Source: Desulfuromonas sp. (GTDB lineage Bacteria > Desulfobacterota > Desulfuromonadia > Desulfuromonadales > BM103). Taken from it: a stretch of 46,696 nucleotides of DNA. The translations under genes were made by a program, and so were the position numbers. Every line of letters begins with the position of its first letter. Position 1 is the first letter of the stretch. Below the pieces are notes generated by a model that was not told the origin of the DNA, ran no database searches, and saw nothing but the letters and a program-made list of their open reading frames with translations. Location: assembly GCA_002869725.1 (NCBI GenBank), contig PKTY01000333.1, positions 1 through 46,696 of the forward strand, written 5' to 3'. Shown here one piece after another: positions 1 through 8,546 of the stretch.

Positions 1-2
1 AA

Positions 3-782
3 GTTGCGGTCGAGATGGGTGTCATTGGCTTAATGAACATTCAGTACGCCATCTACAAAGATAAAGTTTATATTCTCGAGGCTAACCCTCGCGCCAGCCG
101 TACTGTCCCCTTGGTCTCCAAAGTCTGCAACATTCCGATGGCTCGTCTGGCTGTACGTGTCATGCTCGGTGAAAAGCTTGTGAATATGGGGCTAGCGCAA
201 AAGAAAGTGCCGCATTACGGTGTCAAAGAAGCAGTTTTCCCCTTCAATATGTTCCCGGAAGTTGACCCCCTGTTAGGTCCGGAAATGCGTTCTACCGGCG
301 AGGTGCTCGGTATGGCAGACAACTTTGGGCGGGCTTTCTTCAAGGCACAGGAAGGGACCGGCACCATGTTACCTCAATCGGGAACAGTGCTTGTTACCGT
401 CAATGAGAATGATCGTCTCGGTGGGCTTGAGGTGGCGAGACGTTTTGCCGACCTCGGCTTTAAAATCCTTGCCACCGAAGGAACCTGTGCCTATCTCAAC
501 GCACATGATGTGGAAGCAACAAAGATTATGAAAATGCACGAGGGGCGCCCTAACATTTCCGACGCTATTATGAATGGCGAAATTCAACTCGTTGTCAACA
601 CACCAATCGGTCGACTGGGTGCCCACGATGACTCATACATTCGAAAAACAGCAATAAAGCAGAAAGTCCCTTATATCACGACCCTTGCTGCAGCTGTTGC
701 AGCAGCTGAAGGGATTGCGGCATGTCAGAATGGGGGGAAAGGGTCCGTCAAGAGTCTCCAGGAGTATCACGAGCAGTTATAA
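3..782 (+). CDS. carB: Carbamoyl-phosphate synthase large subunit, C-terminal part (5' truncated by window start)
   Basis: Frame is open from base 3; motifs VAVEMGVIGLMNIQYAIYKDKVYILEANPRASRTVPLVSK and a C-terminal MGS-like domain; TAA stop at 780-782. Confidence 0.95.
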   Translation, partial: VAVEMGVIGLMNIQYAIYKDKVYILEANPRASRTVPLVSKVCNIPMARLAVRVMLGEKLVNMGLAQKKVPHYGVKEAVFPFNMFPEVDPLLGPEMRSTGEVLGMADNFGRAFFKAQEGTGTMLPQSGTVLVTVNENDRLGGLEVARRFADLGFKILATEGTCAYLNAHDVEATKIMKMHEGRPNISDAIMNGEIQLVVNTPIGRLGAHDDSYIRKTAIKQKVPYITTLAAAVAAAEGIAACQNGGKGSVKSLQEYHEQL

Positions 783-861
783 GTCAAGGGTGTCGGTAAG
801 AACGATCCCCCCCTGCGGAGCAATCGGGGCTGCTGGTTCGAACGCTGTTAACCCCACTGGG

Positions 862-906
862 AAAGATAAAGAGCGACCTTAAAAAAGGTCGCTCTTTATC
901 TTTTTT
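862..906 (+). terminator. Rho-independent terminator downstream of carB
   Basis: Perfect 19-bp stem AAAGATAAAGAGCGACCTT / AAGGTCGCTCTTTATCTTT with AAAA loop and following T-run. Confidence 0.93.
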
Positions 907-974
907 CCCCGCGACAGAATCATCCCTGGAACTTAAGGGATTTGAGCCTCATGCACGGAAGCGGTCTTGAGTGG

Positions 975-1394
975 TCAGGCTTGCTCCTTGAAGGCTTGCT
1001 GCAACTTGAAACCGATTCTGACGGGCTCTTCCCCCAGCTTTCTCATGGAGATCAGTAGCACGCTTAATTGAGAGACATGCTGAATCAGCTGCAATTCTTC
1101 TCCATTGGCATTCTTCCCGGACAGATTGATGATGTCCGGCGAACAGTAGCTGACATCCTGAAGATGAAAGGTGATGGATGCTCCGAAGGAGACAAGTTGA
1201 GCGCCAATTTCATGCTCCTCGTCTAGCCTTTTCTCGAAACTATAAATACTGTCGATCAATTTTTGATATGTCCATATCGCCGGATTGGTTTGAAAAAAAG
1301 AAGACGTTAACGGCCACATGTTCGACGGCGAAGCGAATTCGCACGCCGGAGAGGACGATCTGCTGAAAAAGTAGTCTGAAGAGTATTCAGTCAT
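975..1394 (-). CDS. DUF6173-like protein
   Basis: 139 aa ORF; NPAIWTYQKLIDSIYSFEKRLDEEHEIGAQLVSFGASITFHLQDVSYCSPDIINLSGKNANGEELQLIQHVSQLSVLL resembles the DUF6173 pattern from memory. Confidence 0.65.
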   Translation of the reverse strand: MTEYSSDYFFSRSSSPACEFASPSNMWPLTSSFFQTNPAIWTYQKLIDSIYSFEKRLDEEHEIGAQLVSFGASITFHLQDVSYCSPDIINLSGKNANGEELQLIQHVSQLSVLLISMRKLGEEPVRIGFKLQQAFKEQA

Positions 1395-1486
1395 GTCACC
1401 CTCATCTTGAGTCCTTGCGGAAATAAGTCAAGGCAATATCTCACTGATATCACAAGCAAAAAATTCGTAAGATACAGCTGTAAGCA

Positions 1487-1530
1487 TCCACTCTCTATAA
1501 GCACGGGTAACCATGCTTATAGAGAGTGGA
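1487..1530. repeat. Perfect 17-bp inverted repeat (hairpin)
   Basis: TCCACTCTCTATAAGCA - CGGGTAACCA - TGCTTATAGAGAGTGGA. Confidence 0.9.
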
Positions 1531-1559
1531 CATAGAGTATGACGTAAGAGCTGATCAGT

Positions 1560-1745
1560 CTAAATAGTGCATTCTAGACAGTCCTCACAAGGCCAGACCA
1601 CGGATGACTGTCCCACGACAACAGTCATAGAACCGCCCTCCACGCTCATAACAGTTCCCTGTTGATCGGTCTTGAGGTTTCTGACCTGGCGCGGGATGCC
1701 GTGCGAAACGGCCTGACAGACATTGATCAACCCTTCAGCAGTCAT
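1560..1745 (-). CDS. Small (61 aa) Cys-rich protein of unknown function
   Basis: MTAEGLINVCQAVSHGIPRQVRNLKTDQQGTVMSVEGGSMTVVVGQSSVVWPCEDCLECTI; strong SD (AGGAGG) before an ATG at 1745; TAG stop. The upstream extension of the listed ORF lacks support. Confidence 0.65.
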   Translation of the reverse strand: MTAEGLINVCQAVSHGIPRQVRNLKTDQQGTVMSVEGGSMTVVVGQSSVVWPCEDCLECTI

Positions 1746-1976
1746 TTGTTTCGAACCTCCTGGTTTTAAGTTTGGGCTTGTCAATAAGGTCAGAGCTGAC
1801 CTGTTCTTTATCCTAAGTTCTTCCAATGTCCAATAACGGGAGAGCAGAAATTGGTTTGTCGCTGTCAAATTGTTTGAAATTTTAAGAACAAGTCCTGTTA
1901 ATGTGAATACAATTATGTTACACATAAAATGCCTATCTGACATGGGTATTTTGAAAGCTTTCTTAATGGAGCGACG

Positions 1977-2894
1977 ATGAAGAAATTGAAAGGCTGTACC
2001 GCCGAGACCTGTGAAGAATTGGAGACACTGCAAGCCCAGTTGACATCATTGCAGCAAGAACATCAGGAAAGAGAACTCCAGCTCAGGGAGCGTATCAAGG
2101 AGTTAGACTGTCTCTACAAGCTGACAGAGCTGATCGAAAAGAATGAGAACTCTATTGAAAAGATACTGCAGGGGGTCGTCGGACTGCTGCCTGGCTCCTG
2201 GCAGTATCCCGAAATAACCTGCGCTAGGGTTCGCTACAGAGAAGAGACGTTCCAGTCAGACAATTTCAAGTCAACTCAATGGCAGCAGAAAGCTCCTATC
2301 GTTATCGCCGGCAACCAAAAAGGGGTCGTTGAAGTTCGCTATCTTAAGAAGATGCCGCAACTGGACGAGGGGCCGTTCCTTATAGAGGAGCGCTTATTGA
2401 TCGACGCTGTCAGCAATCGTATTGCAAAGGCGGCTGAGAGGATTAACGCCCTGCGACAACTGCAGGTGGAGCGTCAGGCTCTTGAAGACGCCAACGTGGC
2501 CCTCCATGATTCGCTGGTCCAAAGCCAGCAGGAGAAAAGGAGGTTCGGGGTGTCCATTCAAGCCAAGATCGATAAAATCATCACACCAATTCTCTATGCG
2601 ATGCAAACAGAGATGAACCCCAACCAGCTTGAATACTTCGAGTTGTTGAAAAATAACCTCGAAGATATCATCTCCCCCTTTGTTGAGAAAAACCAGATGT
2701 TCGTGCCCACACTCAGCCCGGTAGAGATTCAGATCGGCAACATGATCAAGCATGGTTTGTCGACAAAAGCGATTGCCCGAATGAGGGGGATCACTCCATC
2801 GACCGTGAATCGGCATCGAGAAAATATTCGGCGTAAACTCAACCTGACAAATCGTAAAATTAATCTTGCTTCTTATCTGAATAGTCTTGGATGA
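1977..2894 (+). CDS. LuxR-type HTH regulator with N-terminal coiled-coil/GAF-like sensory region
   Basis: C-terminal LSPVEIQIGNMIKHGLSTKAIARMRGITPSTVNRHRENIRRKLNLTNRKINLASYL is a LuxR HTH. Confidence 0.85.
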   Translation: MKKLKGCTAETCEELETLQAQLTSLQQEHQERELQLRERIKELDCLYKLTELIEKNENSIEKILQGVVGLLPGSWQYPEITCARVRYREETFQSDNFKSTQWQQKAPIVIAGNQKGVVEVRYLKKMPQLDEGPFLIEERLLIDAVSNRIAKAAERINALRQLQVERQALEDANVALHDSLVQSQQEKRRFGVSIQAKIDKIITPILYAMQTEMNPNQLEYFELLKNNLEDIISPFVEKNQMFVPTLSPVEIQIGNMIKHGLSTKAIARMRGITPSTVNRHRENIRRKLNLTNRKINLASYLNSLG

Positions 2895-3179
2895 GTAGGT
2901 GAAATTTTAAACACTGATGCTTCATAGGCATAAGGACATCTGCCGAAAATCAAAAAATGACTTGCGGGAGGACTTATAAAAAAATATCCCTGAGCGCTTT
3001 GACCGTTTCCTGCAAATTATGACTCTTGGGAATGATGTTGGTGGCACACCTAATTCAAGAACTAATGTTCTGTATCAAGAAATGTCAGTCGTGCTGCGTC
3101 GGGCCGTAGGTCATATGGTAGAATTATGGTGTTAACTTTCTCTATTGATTACCTATCCACAGTTTGAGCAAGAGGCCAT

Positions 3180-4253
3180 ATGAAAAAGCATAGCTACTGG
3201 ATTGGCGTTTTGACCATAATTGGGGTATCGCTGGTTCTGTTCTGGAGAACACCGACTTGGGCAGAGAGCATCTCACCAAAAGAGTCTATGATAACAGATC
3301 AAGGATCAAACAAGCTGCAACGTATTCTGTTTGTCAACTCCTACCATCCTGGTTATCCGTGGAGCGATGGCATTCAACGGGCCCTTACCGATGCTCTTGG
3401 ACTGCAACCTGGCAAGGAGCCCGAAACCTGGCAAGGGAATCGGTTTGTGCTCCGCGTTCTTTATCTAAACAGCAAACGTAATCCTACTGAGCAGGCTATC
3501 CGCCAGGCTGCCGAGGTTGTCATGGCGATGATACGCGACTGGCAACCGGACATTGTTGCCACCAGCGACGATAACGCGGTGAAGTATGTGGTGAGGCCTG
3601 CTCTCGAAGAGTTTCCTTCACTTCCCTTTGTCTTTAGCGGAGTAAACTGGGGTACCGATGAGTACGATCTGCCGCCAAATCGGGTTGCTGGCATGATAGA
3701 GGTCCAACTGGTGGATCAGATCGTCCAACACCTGCATCCTTTTGCTCGTGGTGACAGAGTTGCATTTTTGAAAGGATACGATTTGTCAGCCGTCAAGGAG
3801 GCTGATTCTTTTGAGACGTTTCTCGGCATTCCCATCACAAGGCGCTTGGTCAAGGATTTCAGCGAGTGGCAAGCGGCATATCGCCAGCTGCAACAAGAAT
3901 CAGATATACTCCTGCTGGGCAACTTCACATCTGTGGCCGACTGGGATGACAAAAAGGCCCGACAGTTGATCAACGAAGAGACGCGTATTCCAACCGGAGC
4001 GTGGGATGCTTGGATACGAGAGTATGTACTGTTGACCTTTTCGACGGTGCCCAAGGAACAGGGCGATTGGGTTGCGGGGACAATTCGTGGCATTCTTTCT
4101 GGTCAATCCCCTGCTGACTTCGGCACTGTCCGCAACCACAAAGCGACGCTCTACCGCAACATGGCTCTTGCAAAGCAGCTAAAGATTATTTTCCCTATGG
4201 AGTTAATCCGCCGATCGTGGGCTGTTGATCAGGCATTGGGAAATGATGAATAG
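3180..4253 (+). CDS. ABC-transporter-type periplasmic substrate-binding protein
   Basis: N-terminal signal; RILFVNSYHPGYPWSDGIQRAL and LPFVFSGVNWG as in ABC_sub_bind-like sensor proteins; TAG stop overlaps the start of the histidine kinase gene. Confidence 0.75.
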   Translation: MKKHSYWIGVLTIIGVSLVLFWRTPTWAESISPKESMITDQGSNKLQRILFVNSYHPGYPWSDGIQRALTDALGLQPGKEPETWQGNRFVLRVLYLNSKRNPTEQAIRQAAEVVMAMIRDWQPDIVATSDDNAVKYVVRPALEEFPSLPFVFSGVNWGTDEYDLPPNRVAGMIEVQLVDQIVQHLHPFARGDRVAFLKGYDLSAVKEADSFETFLGIPITRRLVKDFSEWQAAYRQLQQESDILLLGNFTSVADWDDKKARQLINEETRIPTGAWDAWIREYVLLTFSTVPKEQGDWVAGTIRGILSGQSPADFGTVRNHKATLYRNMALAKQLKIIFPMELIRRSWAVDQALGNDE

Positions 4254-6099
4254 TCTACGCAGCAAAATGATCATTCTGGTCGGCTGCGGATTGCTGCTGG
4301 CGATCATATCCATTTCCTGGCTGGCCCAAAATGGCATGCGGGAGATAATAGATCGTAGCCAGAAAGCCGTCTACGAGAACCGTCTCAATCACCTGCTGGC
4401 GACCCTCAGACAGCTTGACGATGAACTTCGACGAACCCTACAGGTTGAGGCTTATCGCGACCAATTTCAGGATGAGGCGTTGCGGGTGATCCGTTCCAGA
4501 GATTTGGTCGACACCAGCGAAGATGTCTACCCCTTCATCATAGACCGCCAGGGAGTGGTTCTCCTTCATCCCAACCTTTCCAGGGGCGACACAAGCCTGG
4601 CGACCCTTCCTTTTGTCGACCGTATGCTACAGGAGTCGAGAGGATCATTTAGTTACCGCTACCAGTCCGATGACAAATGGCTCGTATTTGCCAGATTCCC
4701 TGCATGGGACTGGGTGGTGGTCTACAGTTTGCGACAGTCTTTCAAGTATGCTGAGTTGACCCATTTCCACGAAAATCTGCTCCCGAGAGTAATCGGGATC
4801 CTGCTGGTTATAACGGCAATTCTCATCTACGGACTGCAACGCTTCATCCAACCGATTTTCAGTTTGACGAAGTCTGCCGGCCTAATCGCCACGGGGGACC
4901 TGAATGCTCATATTGAAATCAAAGGGGACGATGAGGTCGCACGCCTGGCCCGAGGGTTTGAATCGATGCGTAGTGCCGTGCGCCAAACCATTAAAACACT
5001 CGAACAACAGCGCCATGAGTTGAAAATCGAGGTGCAGGAACGGCAGCGGGCTGAAAATTCAGCGATGGTCGCCGAGGAGCGTTTGCGGGTTATTTTACGT
5101 TCAACGGCCAACCCCTTGCTGGTCACTGATCTCAATAAAGTTGTCGTATTACTTAACCACGCAGCAGAAAAAGCTTTTCCCCAAGCGAGAGTCGGCATGT
5201 ATCTCGGAGCTGCATTGAACGACACCACCCTCGAAGAAGCCATGTCCACTTTGGTCAACGGCGAGCAGGATCAACTCCAAATGGAATGGAGTGTAAAGCA
5301 AAAGGAAGGGGAATCTTGTGTCTACCATGCCCATTCCGCAAAGATTTTAGATTCATCTGGTCAGCTCCTGGGAGCTGTTACGCTGTTGCAGGATGTGACC
5401 AAAGCCCGTGAACTTGATCAGTTAAAAAGCGAATTCTTATCGACCACGGCTCACGAGTTGCGTACCCCTTTGACCGTGATCCAGGGTTTTGTCGAACTAT
5501 TGAAAGGCGGTGCGGACACACCGATTGCCGAAAAGGAAGAATTTATCGAAATTATTTTACAACGCTGTAATGATCTGGAAAACCTAATCGACGACCTGCA
5601 TGATGTCAGCAGAATTGAAAGTGGTCAGGTATTGAAGCTCAATGTTGAAAATTTTGATCTGGTTAGCCTGGTCGAAAATGCAGCGGACCAATACCAAAGC
5701 AGTTCGAAAAAACAATCCTGTCAGCTTTTTGTTGAGCACCGACCCCTCATGGTTAGTGCTGACCGAGGAAAAATTCAAAGAGTGTTAGACAATTTACTGA
5801 GCAATGCTAGCAAATTTTCTCCTCCTAAAAGTCTGATTAAAGTCGTCTGCGAGGAACAAAACGGAATGGCTTGGGTAAGAATCAAAGATCAGGGAAGCGG
5901 TATATCACCTGAAAAACAGACGATGATTTTTGATAAATTCTACCGAGTTGACGGATCTAATACTGCTCCGCAGGGGCTTGGCTTGGGGTTATACATCGTA
6001 AACAACATCATTTCGCAACACGGTGGATTTGTTGAACTAGAAAGTCATGTTGGCCAGGGCTCTACCTTTGGTTTCGGTGTTCCTCTGTCAGAGTGCTAA
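4243..6099 (+). CDS. Membrane sensor histidine kinase (Cache, HAMP, PAS, HisKA, HATPase)
   Basis: H-box STTAHELRTPLTVIQGF; N-box DNLLSNASKFS; G-boxes DQGSGISPE and GLGLGLYIV; HAMP after second TM. Confidence 0.93.
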   Translation: MMNSLRSKMIILVGCGLLLAIISISWLAQNGMREIIDRSQKAVYENRLNHLLATLRQLDDELRRTLQVEAYRDQFQDEALRVIRSRDLVDTSEDVYPFIIDRQGVVLLHPNLSRGDTSLATLPFVDRMLQESRGSFSYRYQSDDKWLVFARFPAWDWVVVYSLRQSFKYAELTHFHENLLPRVIGILLVITAILIYGLQRFIQPIFSLTKSAGLIATGDLNAHIEIKGDDEVARLARGFESMRSAVRQTIKTLEQQRHELKIEVQERQRAENSAMVAEERLRVILRSTANPLLVTDLNKVVVLLNHAAEKAFPQARVGMYLGAALNDTTLEEAMSTLVNGEQDQLQMEWSVKQKEGESCVYHAHSAKILDSSGQLLGAVTLLQDVTKARELDQLKSEFLSTTAHELRTPLTVIQGFVELLKGGADTPIAEKEEFIEIILQRCNDLENLIDDLHDVSRIESGQVLKLNVENFDLVSLVENAADQYQSSSKKQSCQLFVEHRPLMVSADRGKIQRVLDNLLSNASKFSPPKSLIKVVCEEQNGMAWVRIKDQGSGISPEKQTMIFDKFYRVDGSNTAPQGLGLGLYIVNNIISQHGGFVELESHVGQGSTFGFGVPLSEC

Positions 6100-6141
6100 A
6101 AGAGTGTCACCCCTGCTTGAATTATTAGTTAACACTAAAAA

Positions 6142-6172
6142 AACCACTCACAGCCTAGGGCCATAAGTGGTT
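6142..6172. terminator. Possible weak terminator between the kinase gene and tRNA-Thr
   Basis: AACCACT ... AGTGGTT followed by GTTTT; short stem only. Confidence 0.35.
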
Positions 6173-6180
6173 GTTTTGAC

Positions 6181-6256
<76 letters not shown>

Positions 6257-6400
6257 TTAGTAAACTGTTTTGGGCGAGGCTAAGATAACCGACCCGCTCA
6301 AGATTGCTGCATTTTCTACCTGAACGGCCAGGTCCTGTCAACCTGGAAACGATTGGAAATGATTGGCGTGTTCAATTGAGAATGCCGACGGCATGCCTCC

Positions 6401-8530
6401 TTACTCGACATAAATATCGACTCTGACATAGTTCTGGGCATCATCATAGCGCCACTCCCCATAAGTGACCTCTTCGCCCTGCTGCCAATCCTGCTCGTAA
6501 AGCCTGATATCCAGTTGGTTCGGTTGCGAACCGGGCAAGGCATTGTAGCTGATCTCCAGCGAGTTGCTCCCCGACTCCAGCCAGACACCAGAGGTATAAC
6601 TGTCACTGACTCCCGGTTCGCCGCTGAAAACCATGAGTTCGTCGCCGTTGACACGTATTTCTCCCTGATAGTTGAGAGCCCCGATGAAAATCATCACCTG
6701 TTGACGGCTCTCACCCTTGGTGGGGATGGAGACATACGCGGGGGATTGTATCCCGCTTATCCTCGGAGCCTCTTCGTTGGCAATCGGGCTCTGGTAGGTG
6801 ATCGATGGGTCAGCCGCGACCGGCAGAGGGCCTCCCACCTTCACGGTGACAATCTTCTCAACAGTGAAGTTGACAGAGGCTATTTTCTGGTCGACAGAGT
6901 CATTTTGGTAAATACCGAGACTGTAGTTCCCCGGCATTTCCGGAGCGGTGAAACGAAATTCTCCAAACATCGCCCCTTCGAGATAGGAATAATCCAAGGC
7001 AATGGTCAAAACCGAGGGGCCATTCTGAACGGCGAGATCGGCCGGAACCATCGCCAGCAAAGCTCCCGTAGAAAGCCCGGCTGGAGCCTCGAAACGAACC
7101 GTGAAGCTCTCTTCAGGCGCCAAGTTGTCGTTGGCCAAAAAGAGGCCAGCCTTGCTCGGCTGCTGCACTGTTCTGACGGGAGTGCTCTGTTGATTGGGCT
7201 CTCCAAGGCTCAGATTTTGCGGGGCGGGCTGGGGCAGCGAGGGAGAGACTTCGGTAAAGATCGCCAGCCCCTGCAGCAGAAATGAGCCGAACATCACAAC
7301 AACCAGCAGGAGAACCGCAAGATAACCGGCGCCACCGGCAGCCAGCCACTTGGCCTTCTCGGACCGCGTCACCGGGTAACTGATGCTCCCGCGAATCCGG
7401 CGCAGGTCGAGGTAAAGCTCATGGTAGAAAATCAGGACAAAAGGGACCACCAGCAGCCCAAGCAGCGGGCCGACCAGGGGGATTGAGGAGATCGCGCTGC
7501 CAAATAGCGCAATCAACAGAATCCGCCCGCAGACCGGCAGTTCCTGGCCCCGCACATAGGCACGGCTTTTGAGCAGAGCCTCCATCCCCCGCACATCCTC
7601 GCCGGCGAAAATAAACTGTGCAAAGACAAACCAGGTCATAAACAACAACCCCGGCAGCAACAGCAGCAGATAGCCACCCCCCACGATAAATCCAACCAGC
7701 AGCATGACCCAGAGGAATCCGGCAAAGTTCTGAATCCCGTAAGCGACAGACTGACGCACGCCGAGATCCTCATCCACCAGCGCGTAAGTCATGGCCGCCC
7801 CGAAGATGGCAAAGACGACAACCGTTATCAAGGCACCGACCAGCATCACCGGCACAACAAACAGCAAGCTGTCACCAAACGCGCCCGGCAAGACAGTTAG
7901 GCCCCAGCCGAAGAGCATGTAACCGACTGCGAGCAAGGCAAAGCCCGACAGGTTGATGCCGAGCAGAGTCATGATCCGCCGTTTAAAGACCGTCCAGCTC
8001 GCCTCAAACAGATCGCCGATTTTGGCCAGCTTCAATGACTCGGGAGTTGATTCAGGGGGCGGGACAAGTGAGCCGGTCTGAGAGTCTGATTGCCGGGAAG
8101 GGGCCTGAGTGGACAACTGAGCCAGCAGACGGTCACCATGGAGTGTGAAGGTCTGCCCACATGCATGACAGGTGACCTTGACCTGCCGTGACGGAACCTT
8201 GGCGGCAGGCAGCTCACGACAGTTGCCGCAGTGGGGGCAGCAGATTTCAACAACAGCATCAGGATGCTGCGAAACAGGCTTCGATGGCGCGGCAACCGCA
8301 GGCTCCACCTCCACGGGCTGACCTGTATTGGCCGGAGGGACAGAACCCTCCCTGCCATCGAAAGAGTCGGTCTTTCCGGCTTCGCCCTCTGCCTCCTGTC
8401 GAGCAGGAGTTGAATCGAGGGAGAATTGCTTGCGGCATTTCGGGCAGTTCACCCTGGTCACACCAGCCGGAATCCGCTCTGCGGGGAGCTCTTTGCTGAA
8501 ACCGCAGTGTGGACAGGACAGTCTTTTCAT
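6401..8530 (-). CDS. Tandem MJ0042-type zinc-ribbon protein with multi-TM domain and large C-terminal extracytoplasmic region
   Basis: MKRLSCPHCGFSKELPAERIPAGVTRVNCPKCRKQFSL, then a second CPHCGNCRELPAAKVPSRQVKVTCHACGQTFTL; many TM segments; ATG at 8530. Confidence 0.75.
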   Translation of the reverse strand: MKRLSCPHCGFSKELPAERIPAGVTRVNCPKCRKQFSLDSTPARQEAEGEAGKTDSFDGREGSVPPANTGQPVEVEPAVAAPSKPVSQHPDAVVEICCPHCGNCRELPAAKVPSRQVKVTCHACGQTFTLHGDRLLAQLSTQAPSRQSDSQTGSLVPPPESTPESLKLAKIGDLFEASWTVFKRRIMTLLGINLSGFALLAVGYMLFGWGLTVLPGAFGDSLLFVVPVMLVGALITVVVFAIFGAAMTYALVDEDLGVRQSVAYGIQNFAGFLWVMLLVGFIVGGGYLLLLLPGLLFMTWFVFAQFIFAGEDVRGMEALLKSRAYVRGQELPVCGRILLIALFGSAISSIPLVGPLLGLLVVPFVLIFYHELYLDLRRIRGSISYPVTRSEKAKWLAAGGAGYLAVLLLVVVMFGSFLLQGLAIFTEVSPSLPQPAPQNLSLGEPNQQSTPVRTVQQPSKAGLFLANDNLAPEESFTVRFEAPAGLSTGALLAMVPADLAVQNGPSVLTIALDYSYLEGAMFGEFRFTAPEMPGNYSLGIYQNDSVDQKIASVNFTVEKIVTVKVGGPLPVAADPSITYQSPIANEEAPRISGIQSPAYVSIPTKGESRQQVMIFIGALNYQGEIRVNGDELMVFSGEPGVSDSYTSGVWLESGSNSLEISYNALPGSQPNQLDIRLYEQDWQQGEEVTYGEWRYDDAQNYVRVDIYVE

Positions 8531-8546
8531 TGGACATGACTCCGTA

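Noticed and set aside
2975-3060. Minus-strand peptide CATNIIPKSHNLQETVKALRDIFL resembling the end of a receiver domain
   Set aside because: Only about 23 residues before upstream stops; could be a decayed regulator remnant but not supportable without a search
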